Of a stretch of 64,000 nt of DNA, positions 11,743-23,978 are shown in pieces. The stretch covers positions 103,310,022 through 103,374,021 of the forward strand of contig CM040428.1 in assembly GCA_022702705.1 (NCBI GenBank), written 5' to 3'. A model generated the notes under the pieces. The model was not told where the DNA came from. It searched no databases and worked only from the letters and a program-made list of their open reading frames with translations. Origin of the DNA: Papilionanthe hookeriana x Papilionanthe teres. Lineage: Eukaryota; Streptophyta; Magnoliopsida; Asparagales; Orchidaceae. The position numbers and the translations under genes were made by a program. Numbering within the stretch: the first letter of the stretch is position 1; each line of letters starts with the position of its first letter.

Positions 11743-11747
11743 CAAAT
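11743..11747. repeat. Target-site duplication of G1, left copy (CAAAT)
   Basis: CAAAT immediately before the 5' LTR start equals CAAAT at 38778-38782 immediately after the 3' LTR end. Five bases is the normal duplication for Ty3/gypsy integrases. This proves that 11748-38777 inserted as one unit. Confidence 0.95.
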
Positions 11748-14121
11748 TGTTGACCTCATTTTTGATGAGGTCTTCTCTTCTCTCTTTAGTGTTTAGGATC
11801 TAGCCTTAGGCTTTTCCTTTGACTATCTTAGAGGACTAGAATTGGGACCCATCCCTTAGAAATTTGAACCACTTCTTGCCTCCCTACAACCCCCACAAGC
11901 TTGATTGTAGAACCCTAATCACCTAGAGGGTTGAAATCAAATGTGAAGGTTTAAAGGATGAGTTTCCTATAGGACTCTTTGGCCTTAGGACCACCCTGGG
12001 TGGCTTGGTCTGGTGAGGGTTGACTTACACACTCACTACACTCACACTCTACACTCTCACACACACAATCCAAATCCTAAAACCACACCCATACCCAACT
12101 TGGCTCCTTGACTCATGTAGGTAATTCATATGGATGGACCTTAACCCCTAAGCCCCTAGCTAAGAGGGTTAGGAACAACATAGTGAATGCCTCAAATGAG
12201 TCCTCTCATGGCTCATATAGGCTTAACATGGCTTCATGGCTCAACCAAAGTGCTTCCATTTCACTCATATTTGATCAATCTTCTTTTTTTAAAAATTTCA
12301 ATTTTTGACCCCGGGGACCCTACACCCATCAAACCTACTAAAAGCCCTTAAAATTGCCCAAATCCTCAAAAATTTCCAAATCAGCCAAAATTCCCTAAAA
12401 TTAACCTTGAACACTTCCTCACCAATCAAATTGATCATCCATAGCCAGAAATGCCAAAAATTCCAAAAATACCCCCCAATACCCTCTAAATACCCAAAAT
12501 GCCCCTCTTAGCCAAAAAATCCAAAAATTCAAAAAATTCCCAGAAAATTCCAGAAAATCTCAAATATTCCCAATTTCATTTTATCCAACTACACAATGGG
12601 CCAATTTTGTCAATTTACCCCACTTTTACCAAAACCCCCAATTTAGCCCATTCTTGACCCAAGTGAACCCAATGTCAAACCAAACCTACCCAATTGACCC
12701 CAATTTTGGTCCAATTCAACTCTAAACTCAAATTAAATATCCACAATATCAATCTAGACCAAATCCAAGTCCAATTTGATTGACATTTGGGTCCAATTTC
12801 ACTTTTGACCTTAAAGCCCAATTTGGACCCATGACCCAAACTTAGCCCAAACCAAACCAATTCAACTTCAATTGACCCCAAACCTTTTCTAAACCTTCCC
12901 TAACATCCCCATAAACAAAAAACTAACATAATTTGCCCAAAATTTGGATCCAAACCCCACTCAAATTCAACCCAAAACCAAAAAGCCCAATTTTGACCTA
13001 AACCCAAACCTAACCCAAATAAGCCCAAATCCCAAAACCAAAACCCAACCAAAATTAAAACCTCTTTGAAACACTCCCATAAACATTTCTCAACATTAAT
13101 TTTACATCAATTTCAACCCTAGCCCAACATTGGCCCAAGTTAGCCCAATTTGACCTACATTGGCCCATTTATCAAAGAAACCCAAATTCAACCCAATTCA
13201 AGCCCAAACCACCTCAAACTTGTCTCAAATCACTCATGACACATCCTTAAACTAAACCCAACATTTATTTGGCATGTCCCCATTGCAAAATTTTCATCTA
13301 AAAGCCCACTTCTAAAGGACATTTAAAAGCCCATTCCTAACCAAACTCAAAAGCCCAAAATCCATCTTGAACCCCACATGACAATCCTCTATCATCATCC
13401 ATTTGATAAAACCATCTCCTAAGTTCTAAATCCATGATGGAATAATTCCAAATCAAGCCATATGCCAAATCCCATCAAATCACCCCTAAATTACCAAAAT
13501 TTCTAAAACCCTTTTTCATGTAAATGACCAAGCTTTGTCCCAAGCCACATGGAGCCATGAGCAAGCCATTTACAAGCCATATGAAGCCATGGAAGGTTTG
13601 ACATGTGACCAAGCCATTAATGGCAAAAGGAGGGCCCCCTTTCCTAATCCTTCATTAAGCCTTTTTAACAATAACCATGTCACACACTAAACCAAGTTTA
13701 GCCACCTCACCATGGATGGAGACTTCACCACTCCATGGCAGCTGACCCAACTGATTCACCCAGCCCAAAACCGAGTCATGGGGAGGTGAACCAAGCCCAA
13801 AATCATGGGTTGACCAATTTGAGCCCAAAATTAGCCCTTACCCCTTTCCATTTCAAGCCATCCTCTTTACACATGGCAAAGCTCAATTGCCTGCACAAAC
13901 CTCCAGCCCTGACCCACCTGGACCTGAGGGTGACCCATGCCTGCCGGCCAGCCGCCTGGATCGCCGGAAAACACCATGGCCGAGACCTTGGGAGGAGCCA
14001 AACTTTTCAATTCTGCCTTGCTGAAGTGTCCCAGCCCAATTGAACACCATGGCTGTTCTTCTCTTGCATGGAGCAACTGATCCCAAGCCTTAAACCCCCT
14101 GGGAGGCCCTCCACCCTCTCC

Positions 14122-14128
14122 TATTTAA
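14122..14128 (+). promoter_or_regulatory. Candidate TATA box, G1 5' LTR
   Basis: CTATTTAAAC, followed by CACCACCTCCTCTCGG. Same position relative to the splice donor as in the other G-family LTRs (about 420 bp upstream). Expected transcription start is near 14155. Confidence 0.5.
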
Positions 14129-14544
14129 ACACCACCTCCTCTCGGCCATGGGAGGTGCTGAACCAAACTTACCGAAACCCCGCCAAAATCATCCCGGACC
14201 ACTCTCTACACATAGAGAACTTGATCCCCACTCGAAATCCCCCTGCCATTTCCTCTCTTTGAGCTCGATTTCGAGTTGAAATCCAAGCTCAAAACCGGGA
14301 CACTTCACTACGGTGAGCCAATCTCCAAATTGAATGGTCCTACACCTTCACCAGACCAAGAGGAGAAGTTTCCCAGCAAAGCCCCCTCACCAGGCCAGCC
14401 ATTGCTCCCAGCCTCCAAGCTTTGTGATCGGCTGTGGTCGAAATCATACCTAGATAATTCACCAGGCCAAGGGACTTCATCTGGAGCTTGCTTGGACCCA
14501 ATCAAAGGTGACACAACTCTCAGATCGAAGCTTCACTTCTCTGA

Positions 14545-14556
14545 GCAAAGGTATGG
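14545..14556 (+). promoter_or_regulatory. Conserved 5' splice-site sequence in G1 5' LTR
   Basis: AGCAAAG|GTATGG with the exon end at 14550 and GT at 14551-14552. The same site occurs in the G1 3' LTR (34159|34160), G2 (minus strand, 290|289) and the more diverged G4 (AAAG|GTATTG, 59686|59687). It fits the plant donor consensus AG|GTAT. Candidate acceptors in G1 are at 19700 (gag) and 28340 (AlkB frame). Splicing itself is inferred. Confidence 0.55.
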
Positions 14557-16784
14557 ACTCACTCTTCTTCCCGAGCTTACAGAGATTCTCCATTTAATTT
14601 GAATCAATTTCAATGCATGTTTACCATATGGATGTGTTCGTCTCTTCAAGACGAATCCATAGAGCATAAGAACACAAAAATACGTTGAGAATCGAGTGAG
14701 AAATTAAGGTTAGAAGGTTGACGGTCACGGGTACACACCAGTCGTAGACGATGACTGGGAACCGTCGGATCGAGCGTGTATCGAGCTAACGGTCGGGATC
14801 GAGCCGGACAGCGCAATGGTACATGAACCGCGGGCCCCCTGGAGCGCTGAGTCGGATGGCGGCGCCGAATCAGAGCGCGCCGCGTGGCCCTTCGGAGCTG
14901 CCGAGGATGGCGTGGCGCCGCGTGGATAAGTAGGAAAATAGGGATTTTTCTTATTTATTTAATTACCAGAACTTAGAAAATTCATAACTTTGTGTAGAAA
15001 AATCCTAAAAATAAAATAAAAATTCTCTCTTGCTCAGTGAACAGAGAAGAATAATGTGGAAAAGAAATCAAGTAATTTCATTAAGTATTTTATTTTTAAT
15101 GATTTATTTACTCTCTGCATTGTTTTAATTCTCCATGCATATAGGAAATTCACCATGTATGAAACCATAGGGCTTTTGAAGCCTCTGAACTTGGGAACAT
15201 TCCCTTAATTTTCCAAGGTCAGAGGCCATCCCTATGAGAAGTTATTGATCTTTCAAGTTCATGTTACTGTTTTGAGTATTTTAATTCCAATAATTAGCAT
15301 GTTGAGAAATAAATTCTAGGAAAATTTGGTGATGTTGCTTGTGACTAGAGGAACCTAGGAAAAATAATTTTTGAGCTAATTCACTTTGAATAACCCTAAT
15401 TGGCCTAAATACCCAAAATTGAACTTTAATTAATTAGGGTTAACCACTCATCAAATTAACTTAAAAACAATTCTCCACTGTCCTTTAGGGATAGGAGAAC
15501 ACTACATAAAAATTTGAAACCAATTGGACCTGATTAATCCCACCAAATGGGTTGATTAAGCCTCTTAAGTAATAATGGGTAAAATTAAACTTTAAAAATT
15601 TATAACTCACAAAATACTTTTCAAAAATTCACAAAAATGGTTTTGGAGCCTCACTGATATCAGAGGAACTTTGGAAAATTAAAATTGTAATTTTCTAAAA
15701 AAGTTGATTTTTATCATTATTTTAATATTTTTAATAATTAAAAAATAATAAAAATTATAAAAATATTAAAAATCACCAAAATGTCATATTTTGAATTCTA
15801 AACACTTAGGAACAAACCAAATATTTTTCTTAAATTCCTAGGATAAGATATTGAATTTTAAAGGCTTAATGTATTTTTTAATAGTAAAAAATGTATTTTC
15901 CAACTTTTTCACTAAAATAATTCTAATAAAACAAAGAAAAATCAGAAAATTATGAAAATTGGTTCTCTGGTTTCCCTGATATCAGAGAGATTTTTGAAAA
16001 ATAGAAAACTCATTTTTCAACCTTTATTTTATTTTTAAATTAATTAATACTCCAAAACTCAAAATAATTCTAGTAAATAAAATATAATTCAAAAAATCAC
16101 CAAATTTAGTCCAAATGGTCCTCTGTTCATTAGGAGTGCCCCATAATTTTCTTAAGAACAGCAAAATTCCCTTGGTCATCTCATTTAATTTTCCTTGGAA
16201 ATCCATATTTTCTACAAAAAATAATTATATAAACAAATTAAATACAGAAAAATCACATTTTCTCCTCTAATGTCTTTATTGACATGTGAGTGAAGCCATA
16301 TAAAAATTTCAAATTCATTTAAGCTCAATTTAGTGAGTTATGGAATTATTAAGCTTGAAGGGAAAAATGGTAATTAAAATTTTAACCCTTAATTAAAACT
16401 TTAGGCTTAATAAAATGAGAGAGTAAAATATTTGATCCTAATCTGATTTGGATGATTGAAATTTAAATAATTAAAGGATAGAAACCCATCAATCATTTTT
16501 AAGATTAATTAGAGTAAACCTTAACCAATTAATTAATTAAATTTGGAAGATTAATAAAAATTGAAATTATTAAAATAGGGATATTATTAGGAAGACATTT
16601 ATTCTTTAATTTAAGAATCCCTAAATTAATCACCTCAATAATATTTAATTGCTAATTAAAATGATAATCCAAACTCAAGATTTAAAATACTAAAAGGCTT
16701 AATCATTAAATTAAATTAAGATTAAAAATTTTAAATTAAATCCTTCCAAAATTTCAATTAAATTAATACTTTAACAATTAAATT

Positions 16785-17060
16785 AAATCATCTTTAAAAC
16801 ATAAAAAAAATAAAATATTAAATTAAAATTAAAATTAAATTAAATTAAAATTAATATTAAATTAAATTAAATTAAATTAAATTGAATTAAATTAAATTAA
16901 ATTAAATTAAATTAAAACATATTAAATTAAATTAAATTAAATAAAAAAAATAAAATCAAATTAAAATAAAATTTAAATTAAATTAAAATTAAAAATAAAA
17001 TTAAATTAAAATTAATATTAAATTAAATTAAATTAAATTAAATTGAATTAAATATAACAT
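16785..17060 (+). repeat. AAATT pentanucleotide array in 5' LTR
   Basis: Many near-perfect copies of AAATT (TTAAA register) with a few AAATTG variants and short interruptions. The matching block in the 3' LTR is 36405-36655. In G3 the same relative position is filled by a 3 kb satellite. Confidence 0.9.
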
Positions 17061-19178
17061 CACCTAGGACATAAAGAATTCAAAAAATAAATCTAAAACA
17101 ACTTGAACACTATTCCAAACTTAAACCCGTTAATTAAAATTAAATTAAATCGCAAATCACTTAAACATCAATTTGCCCTCAAAAGCTCTTGTTGTCATAA
17201 CTCCTAAACGGAGTATTAAGTGAAGTGTTACTTCACTTATATGATATTCAAATGTCCTAGTTCACTGAGCAAAAGAACAAAACTTAACTAAACTCCTGGA
17301 TGATTAATTCACTTGTATAATTAAATTCCCTTGGACTTAAAACAATCCTAGAGGTATTGAAAGGATGTTTAAGACTCGTCTTAAGCACTTCCTCAATATG
17401 ATAGGATATTTATAAGAACAATTGAACTTAATTGTTCTTTGATGAAGAAAATCGTCCTTAAAACAAAATTGAAAACCTAGACGTCATAGGAATGACTAGC
17501 TATAGGACTAGGAGCTTGGTAGAAAACCAGAAACCTTGCCCTTAGCTTCGCCTAGGTAATTGCTATAAATACTTAAATACTCTAACATGCATTTTAAGTG
17601 CAGCTTGGGATGACGGGAAGACCCTTCAGGTACGCTTTTATTTTATTGCAATTTACTTTATTGCAAAAATGCACTTTACTTTTCTTGCATGATAAACAAC
17701 CATTGCATGAAAACCAAAACCTTTAGGGTAGTCCCTAAAACTGAAACCAAAACTAAATTAAAAATCACTGTAAGATAAAATTCACCGCCACAACATTTCA
17801 AAATATAAAACAACTCAAAATTTAATCACAAACAGAACACAAAACTACAATTGCAACTAAATTAAAACGTCTCGTTGAATGATCGGGAATACCTCGGAAG
17901 ATGTAACCCACGTGTTGCTAACGGTATTTCCCACGGTCTAAATGAAAGTGCGGAACTCATTCAGTTGAGTTTAGCAAATTCATCTGGACTAAGTGAATTC
18001 GATGAAAATAACGGTGCCGGGATGACGGAACCGTGGGATCTTAATCGGTTTTGTTTAATCAAACTTTAAGATTTTTTTTAATTAAAATATTAAAAACACC
18101 TGGATTTTAAGATTTTCTCTAAACCAAAACACTTCTCTCATCTCCTGATTTATGACTTCTAAAACTAAACCTCTGCAACAACAAGGAACTCGGAGCATGG
18201 TGGGCGACACGGCCATCGTCATCAGCAAAACTCGAGTCTACTTCAACAAAACTTTCTTAGAATAAAATAACCAAGCCATAGGATTTCGAGGTAGTTTGCC
18301 TAGTGCAACATAAATCCTCAACTTTTCGTTAGGCATTTGCATAATCATGTTATGCAAATTAAGCCCTAATCGGTCTTAGGACTCCGAGATAGTCGTTCGG
18401 TACGACATAAGCCCTCACATCTTCGAGGCTATTTGCATGACTGTATCATACGAATATAAGTCCTAATTAATTAAAATTGGCAAGATCGGAATATCAGATA
18501 ATATTAGGATTTTCTTAAAATAAAGCCAAACAATAGGATAGCCGGGAAGTTGCCAAGATTCTTCTTGGACCTCAGCTTCTCCTACTTCTCTTCCTTTGGA
18601 TTCTCAAAAATAAATTGTTCCAAATTTTGAGTCATTCCCTTTTGAATTTCCAAAAATCCAATTGTTTGAAAACCTTAATCTTTGAAATCCTTGAGAGCAA
18701 AACCTCTGATCATTATCGAGAGTTTTCTTAAGTGATTCCCGTCACTTAGGATGTAATTAACTATAGGGGCTTGCCCTTATAGGGAACTTTAAGAACCCAG
18801 GTAATATAAACCCTGCTTAATTCATTTATATTAAGTAGGGGAACTTGTCGGCTTATAAAATTGGTTCACAGACCAAACGGATGTCACAAATCTCCTAGTT
18901 TATTTAATTGAGCCCCATCACCAAATAGTGTGTCTATTCTTCGGGATAGATACACGGTTTATGGTGCGGTGCTCGTTTATATAAACTATTTGGGATGTGA
19001 GATCGGTTTGATTTCATATCTTAAAACTTTTAAACTTAAAATTACTTTCAAAATCAAATGTTATCATTTAAACTTTATATTTAAATTAAATTTAAATATA
19101 AAAAATTCACCGACAATTTCTGTAGGCGACCCCCTTTTTAAAATAAAACACATAACCTAAAAATATGCCGACAACTTC

Positions 19179-19196
19179 TGGCGACTCCGCTGGGGA
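19179..19196 (+). other. Primer binding site of G1
   Basis: TGGCGACTCCGCTGGGGA, five bases after the LTR end. It is identical to the G4 PBS at 63915. This is the arginine-tRNA-type site described for Tat/Ogre elements; which tRNA gene of this species it matches is not visible here. Confidence 0.85.
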
Positions 19197-19703
19197 CAAG
19201 TTCCTCTCTCCATTTTAATCAGATGGTTTTGCTTTCTTAAATCGGTAGTGAGTCCATGCCCCTTGTGGACCAAATTACCATTCTTCCGTTGGAATACCCC
19301 GTTCATTTCTGTCTTGAACGAGTATAACCAACTTCTCTTGGATTTGGGAGCCACTGTTTAGACACCCCTAAATGGAGAGGTTCCGAGATCCTTTTACCTC
19401 TTTTCTGAGGTGGGGTGGACCCCCAATAGGTGTTAGTTTAGGAGTGGTCCTTCGAGTCGAGAAGTCCTGCATAAGACTTTCTTTTCCTTTCCAATTCTGA
19501 ATCGGATTCCTTACCTTCTCTACGCCTTTGAACATTTCGTTCCTAATAAACAAACCCTCTAATGAATAACTCTTTTAAAAAATAATTCCTTTTTATAAAT
19601 ACATGAACAAAAATGTGTTCGGACTCTTTTTTATTCCTTTCTTTTCGTCCTAATGAGAAGAAGCATAACTTGGGACTGACAATCAGAATCTACCTTGCAG
19701 AAA
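19197..19703 (+). other. G1 leader with candidate 3' splice site before gag
   Basis: Non-coding leader. It ends with a pyrimidine-containing CTACCTTGCAG at 19690-19700, followed by AAAATG, so the gag ATG (19704) is three bases after a good acceptor. Paired with the LTR donor at 14551, the intron would be about 5.15 kb and would remove the rest of the LTR and the PBS from gag mRNA. Confidence 0.5.
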
Positions 19704-21315
19704 ATGTCTGCCCCAAAGCTGATTTTCTTCTTGACCAATGGACTGGACTTCGCTGTTTACAAGGATGAGCTACCCGACAATGGGATCATCTGGTTTGGAC
19801 AAGGATTCGAGAACACAAATGTCAAGATCGCTGACGTTACCCTTTTCACACTTACAGACAAAGTATCTGAAACTGAAAGACCTTTGATCGAATTCAATCT
19901 CAAGTCAACTCAAGAGTTCCCTCCTCGCAAAGGGTTCCGGTGAGAGGATTATTACCGTCCATAGGAGGACCGTTATCTCTACCCCCACCTGGTCTAGTCG
20001 TCTCTGCACCTACCCGGCTTCCGCCAAGCCGAAGGGGAAGGAAGTTCAAATTTGTAACGAGCATGTTACCGTGGAGGGTACAGATTTCTGTGCAAGACCT
20101 TCTGTTTTTGAAATTGGGTCCAGCTTAAGGGTTCCACCCTTAACACGGACTCAGAGAAGAAACAGAGGTAGGAAGATTGACAGAAAGGCCAGAGCTGCTG
20201 AAGTCGCTTTCTTAGAAGAAATCCCTGAGTACACACCACTACCTGAGTACATACCATTGTTTGAGTATACACCGCTTTTGGAAGGAAGTAGATTCCATCC
20301 CCTTTCCGCCGCAGCTGACGAGGAAAATGTCCGCAAGATTGCTTCTACATTACCTCAACCCGCATACTATAGCGACAGCCGAAAGAAAAGGGCTAGGATT
20401 ACACCATTTGCCCGACTACAGACTATGATAGAGAAGTTAGCAAAGAAAAAGAAATGTCCTGTATCAGAGATTTTAAGAAGAATAGGGCGGGTGCCAGCCA
20501 AGTCCCATCTTGGACCACGAGTAGAACCCGTTATCGCCACAGAAAAGCCGAATAAGAAGATGAAGGCTAGTTCACCTGTTGTTGTTTCAGGTTTACAGAT
20601 CAGGGAGGATACCACCTTCCAGCATTCAGCCGACAGACCATCCGGTCCTCAGGCGCTCTCGCTGCTAGAAGGATGGTATGGCGTCCTACTGCGGCCGATC
20701 GAGACCGAAACAACGACACTGAAAAGAAAGTCTCGTCGAGGAGACTCGAGTCCGAATAAAGCGCCACTCGCAATGAAGGGGACTCCCAAGAAGGAAATCC
20801 AACGGCCATCGCATGATAGCTGCGAAACCGTACGAAAAAGACCATTGGAGGACGCTATGGAAAAGCTAAGAACCGACATTCAACGATTAGCAAGAGAAAG
20901 AGAAGAAAAGTTTGGAGATGAAGTTGACTCGTCGGAGTTCATGGATGACGAATATGTGGAGATCAACATGGTTGAAACACGAGCATCGTCAGCTTCGCAA
21001 GGTGCCCCGGCAGCTGCAGAGAGAGATGAACCGGATGCATTAAGAGCACAAATTCGAGAAAAAGATGATACAATCTCTCAAATGGCAAAAAGGATGGAAG
21101 AGATGGCTGCAGCCCTAGCCACTCTTCAGAGTCAGGTTCAACCCCCAAGAGAAACACCTCCAGAAGTTATTCATATTACAGACGGAGGAAAAGAGATCAC
21201 GTCCGTTAACGGAGACGATCAGCCGAAGAAAGATTCTACCCAGAATATGATTCCGGAGAAGGACATCAAGAACATGGTGGAACGAGCAGGTGCGAGAAGC
21301 CTTAGCACGGTCTAA
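19704..21315 (+). pseudogene. G1 gag N-terminal part / ORF1-like region (frameshifted)
   Basis: ATG at 19704: MSAPKLIFFLTNGLDFAVYK and about 80 residues to a TGA at 19941. The reading then continues in another frame (in frame from about 19921 through 20071) to a TAA at 21313. Visible features: three EYxPL repeats near 20230-20275, the basic segment LTRTQRRNRGRKIDRKARAA, clusters of Lys/Arg, an acidic patch (DEVDSSEFMDDEYVE), and a coiled coil (DALRAQIREKDDTISQMAKR onward) just before the gag domain. A coiled coil at this place is common in Tat gags. The first 25 residues resemble the start of the AlkB reading frame at 28345. Function: capsid precursor; role of the N-terminal module unknown. 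Confidence 0.7.
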
Positions 21316-21360
21316 GAGCGAGCATCTATTCGGACGGGTAGACCTTACCCGAAGAATTCG

Positions 21361-23004
21361 ATGCGAGTACAATATCCAAAGGCTTCGTACCACCTACTGT
21401 TCAAGACTTATGATGGTACCGGAAACCCTTGATAGCATGTTGCACATTTTCGCGCTAGTTGTTGCAACGCCTGTGGAAGCGACGCCTTACTCTTCCGGCA
21501 ATTCGTCAGCAGCCTGTCAGGGATCGCCTTCGATTGGTATGCAGAGTTTCCAAACGGTTCGGTAAAGACATTTTCAGAATTGGAAAACCTCTTCGTGAAA
21601 CGGTTTGCTGGAGCTCAGCACCATATCACCATCGGTGACTTAGTGGTGGAGAAACAGAAACCGAATGAAACTTTAGTGGACTACATACTTCGATGGAGAA
21701 ATCTAAGCATGAAGTGTGAGCAACAGCTACAAGAGTAGCATGCAGTCGGTATCTTGCTTAAAAGCATTCACGGCCCGATAGCACTTCTCCTTAAGGGATT
21801 TACAATTAAGACTTTCGAGAAGTTGTTAAGCAAGGCCGGAAGCTTGCAAGAGGAAGCGAAGCAACTAAGTTTCATCGACAAAACAGACAAACAAAAGCCT
21901 GTGAAGACATTTGAAAAGAAATCCGGGATCGTCGCTGCAGTCGATAAGGGCAAGCAGCCAATGCAAATACAGCTGGAGCAGCCGCAGGCCAGCTATCAAC
22001 AACCTCAGCAAAACTACCAACAACCTCAACCCGGTTATCAGCCAACTCAACAATATGAGCAACCGCCTCGCCCACAGCGCACGTTAAAGGAGCTTATAAA
22101 CAGAGAGTATCCGTTCAAGAATGAGGTAGTGCCAAAGATGTTCCGCAGTTTGATGAAGACTTCGATTTTCGATTACTCGAACCCGGGAAGCCGGAAGAAG
22201 TCAACAAGAAAGACCATCCCAACTACTCGTCCTTACCACCAGATGCTTGGACATAAGATAGAGGATTGCATCACCTTCAAAAGTTGGCTTGACAACAATC
22301 TCCGAAAAGGGAAAATAACGATCCCAAAGGAATACATGAAAGAACCCCAGAAAGGAGGTTCTGTCAATGTTATTTCAACGGATCTCATTGTTGCGATAGA
22401 CCCTTGCACGACCGATGATGGATGGAGTACCGCTTGGACGAAGTCATCGAAGAAGATTTTGGATCGCATCCAAACCGCTTCGGCGCATGCTTCAACTCGG
22501 AGTACGAACACTGTCAAGCCGGCGCTATCGCTTGCAATTGAAGAACCGCCCCAGGAAGAAAAGATTATAGAAAAGAAGGAGATCGTAGAAGAAGAAAGGA
22601 CCGAGGCTCCTAAGGCTAGACTAGGGGCTGCTTATCCTAGGATGGTTGTTTCCGATTCGGGGGAAAAATTCCTCGAACCTCTGACTCTGTATGATTATTT
22701 GCTCTCTCTGGCGGGATCTTATAATGATAAGAGTTATGGTGTTGGCTACGTTTTAACTGTTTCTAACAATTACGTAACTAACGATAACCAATCTAATCCG
22801 GATCCCGATTCCGATACCAATAACAATTCTCAAATCATACATGACCTCGACAATCACGATGACAAAGAAGACATTGACCAAGAAGGCTACGAAAGTTCAA
22901 TAAGCAATGAATCTATTTGTGAATTCCAAGGAACTCCAATCACAATAGAGTTAGAGCTTTCAGATTCCGAATCGACTCCAGAAGAACCTGTCATGTCGAT
23001 TTAA
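21361..23004 (+). pseudogene. G1 gag core domain (stops in frame)
   Basis: Same frame as the preceding block. YHLLFKTYDGTGNP, then stops TGA TAG at 21430-21435, HVAHF, and the retrotransposon gag core RQFVSSLSGIAFDWYAEFPN, FVKRFAGAQHH, ETLVDYILRWRNLSMKCEQQ. A TAG follows at 21736, then a Gln/Pro/Tyr-rich segment (21960-22080). Next comes a degenerate zinc knuckle, RPYHQMLGHKIEDC, in which the first Cys is Arg. An acidic tail ends at the TAA at 23002. This is the Tat-lineage capsid. Stops and the lost Cys mean that this copy makes no normal Gag. Confidence 0.85.
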
Positions 23005-23039
23005 AAGGAGACACACGTAAACTCGGTACCGATTCGAAG

Positions 23040-23978
23040 AAATCACGAAGTCAACTTAAGGAGCGGAAAGGTTCTACCTCCGAGAATGGGTCCAAAAGAC
23101 AAAGGAAAGCGGTGGTTGTTCGGGAAGAATCAACCCCAATAGAAGAATTGCCCATTCGGGAAGAAACTGAGACACATGGTAACAAAGTGGACTATAACAT
23201 GCTAGCCCATCTTAGGAAACTACCAGCCAAACTGAGCATCTACGACGCTCTCATCTTATCAAAAGAGATGAGGGAAGCTTTGATCAAGGCTTTACTTGAT
23301 CCAGAGATTTGTTTAGCTCAGATGGCCGGAGATTCCTTAGACGAGGTTTGCTCGTTAAAGGAACAGCGAGGTGTTACCTTCACGGACAGTGATCTACTAC
23401 TTGGGACAACCGATCACAACCGACCGTTGTACATTTCAGTTACAATAGGAAAGTTTACGCTCTCCAGAGTATTGGTGGATCCAGGAGCATCAATCAACAT
23501 AATGAATCTTCGGACGCTAGCATACTTGGAAATTGATGCTCGCGAGCTTGAAGCGGACAAGATGTTACTAAGAGGATTCAACCAGAAAGGAGAAAGAGCC
23601 CTTGGATCAATAACACTATTGATGAAGACCGGTGACTTAGCAAAGACAACCGCAAAATTCCACATAATTGACTCTGAGACATCGTTCAACGCTCTACTGG
23701 GCCGACTGTGGATCCATGAAAACCGGATGGTACCATCGTCTCTGCATTAGTGCATAAAATACTACGAAGGAGGAGAACAGTGCATTAAAGGTGATTTGCA
23801 ACCTTTCTCCGTACATGAGATTGGAATCCATGAAGATGCAGCTTATTACGCACCTCCGAAGAAAACAATCTTCTCCAGAAACACCGTGCCGAATGAAGCA
23901 AAAGAAATTCGAGACAATGAAGAACCTGAAGTTCTAGTCCAACGAGTCACTCACCACTCCCTTACGGCGAGATGGTGA
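23040..23978 (+). pseudogene. G1 aspartic protease
   Basis: After the conserved LRSGKVLPP lead-in (frame-shifted from gag), the frame gives DYNMLAHLRKLPAKLSIYDA and the retropepsin active site VLVDPGASINIMN (catalytic Asp codon 23479-23481). It ends with FHIIDSETSFNALLGRLWIH. The Tat family often has P or S after the catalytic Asp, so the triad looks acceptable. A TAG at 23748 replaces the Gln of the conserved LHQ; the same frame then continues CIKYYEGGEQCIKGDLQPFS to about 23978. The protease domain itself is open; it is the junction to pol that is broken. Confidence 0.85.

Larger units (their letters stand above)
11748..19173 (+). mobile_element. 5' LTR of G1 (7.4 kb)
   Basis: TGTTGACC to CCGACA. 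Regions in order: a terminal hairpin (GACCTCAT with ATGAGGTC); a G-poor, CCCAA-rich U3 (about 12300-13340); a TATA-like box at 14122; a leader containing the splice donor at 14551; a GC-rich patch (14850-14930); a long AT-rich stretch with an AAATT pentanucleotide array (about 16785-17060); and a conserved 3' part (17860-19173) shared with G3 and G4. Open frames such as 14276-14602 recur in the three related LTRs because the DNA is homologous. They begin at non-ATG codons and are not supported as proteins. Confidence 0.95.

Noticed and set aside
14276..14602. A 108-residue open frame repeated in three G-family LTRs
   Set aside because: Starts at a non-ATG codon; similarity reflects homologous LTR DNA; crosses the conserved splice donor. 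No protein family recognised.
20066..21393. Several minus-strand open frames opposite gag
   Set aside because: Shadows of the gag coding frame, with no family resemblance of their own.
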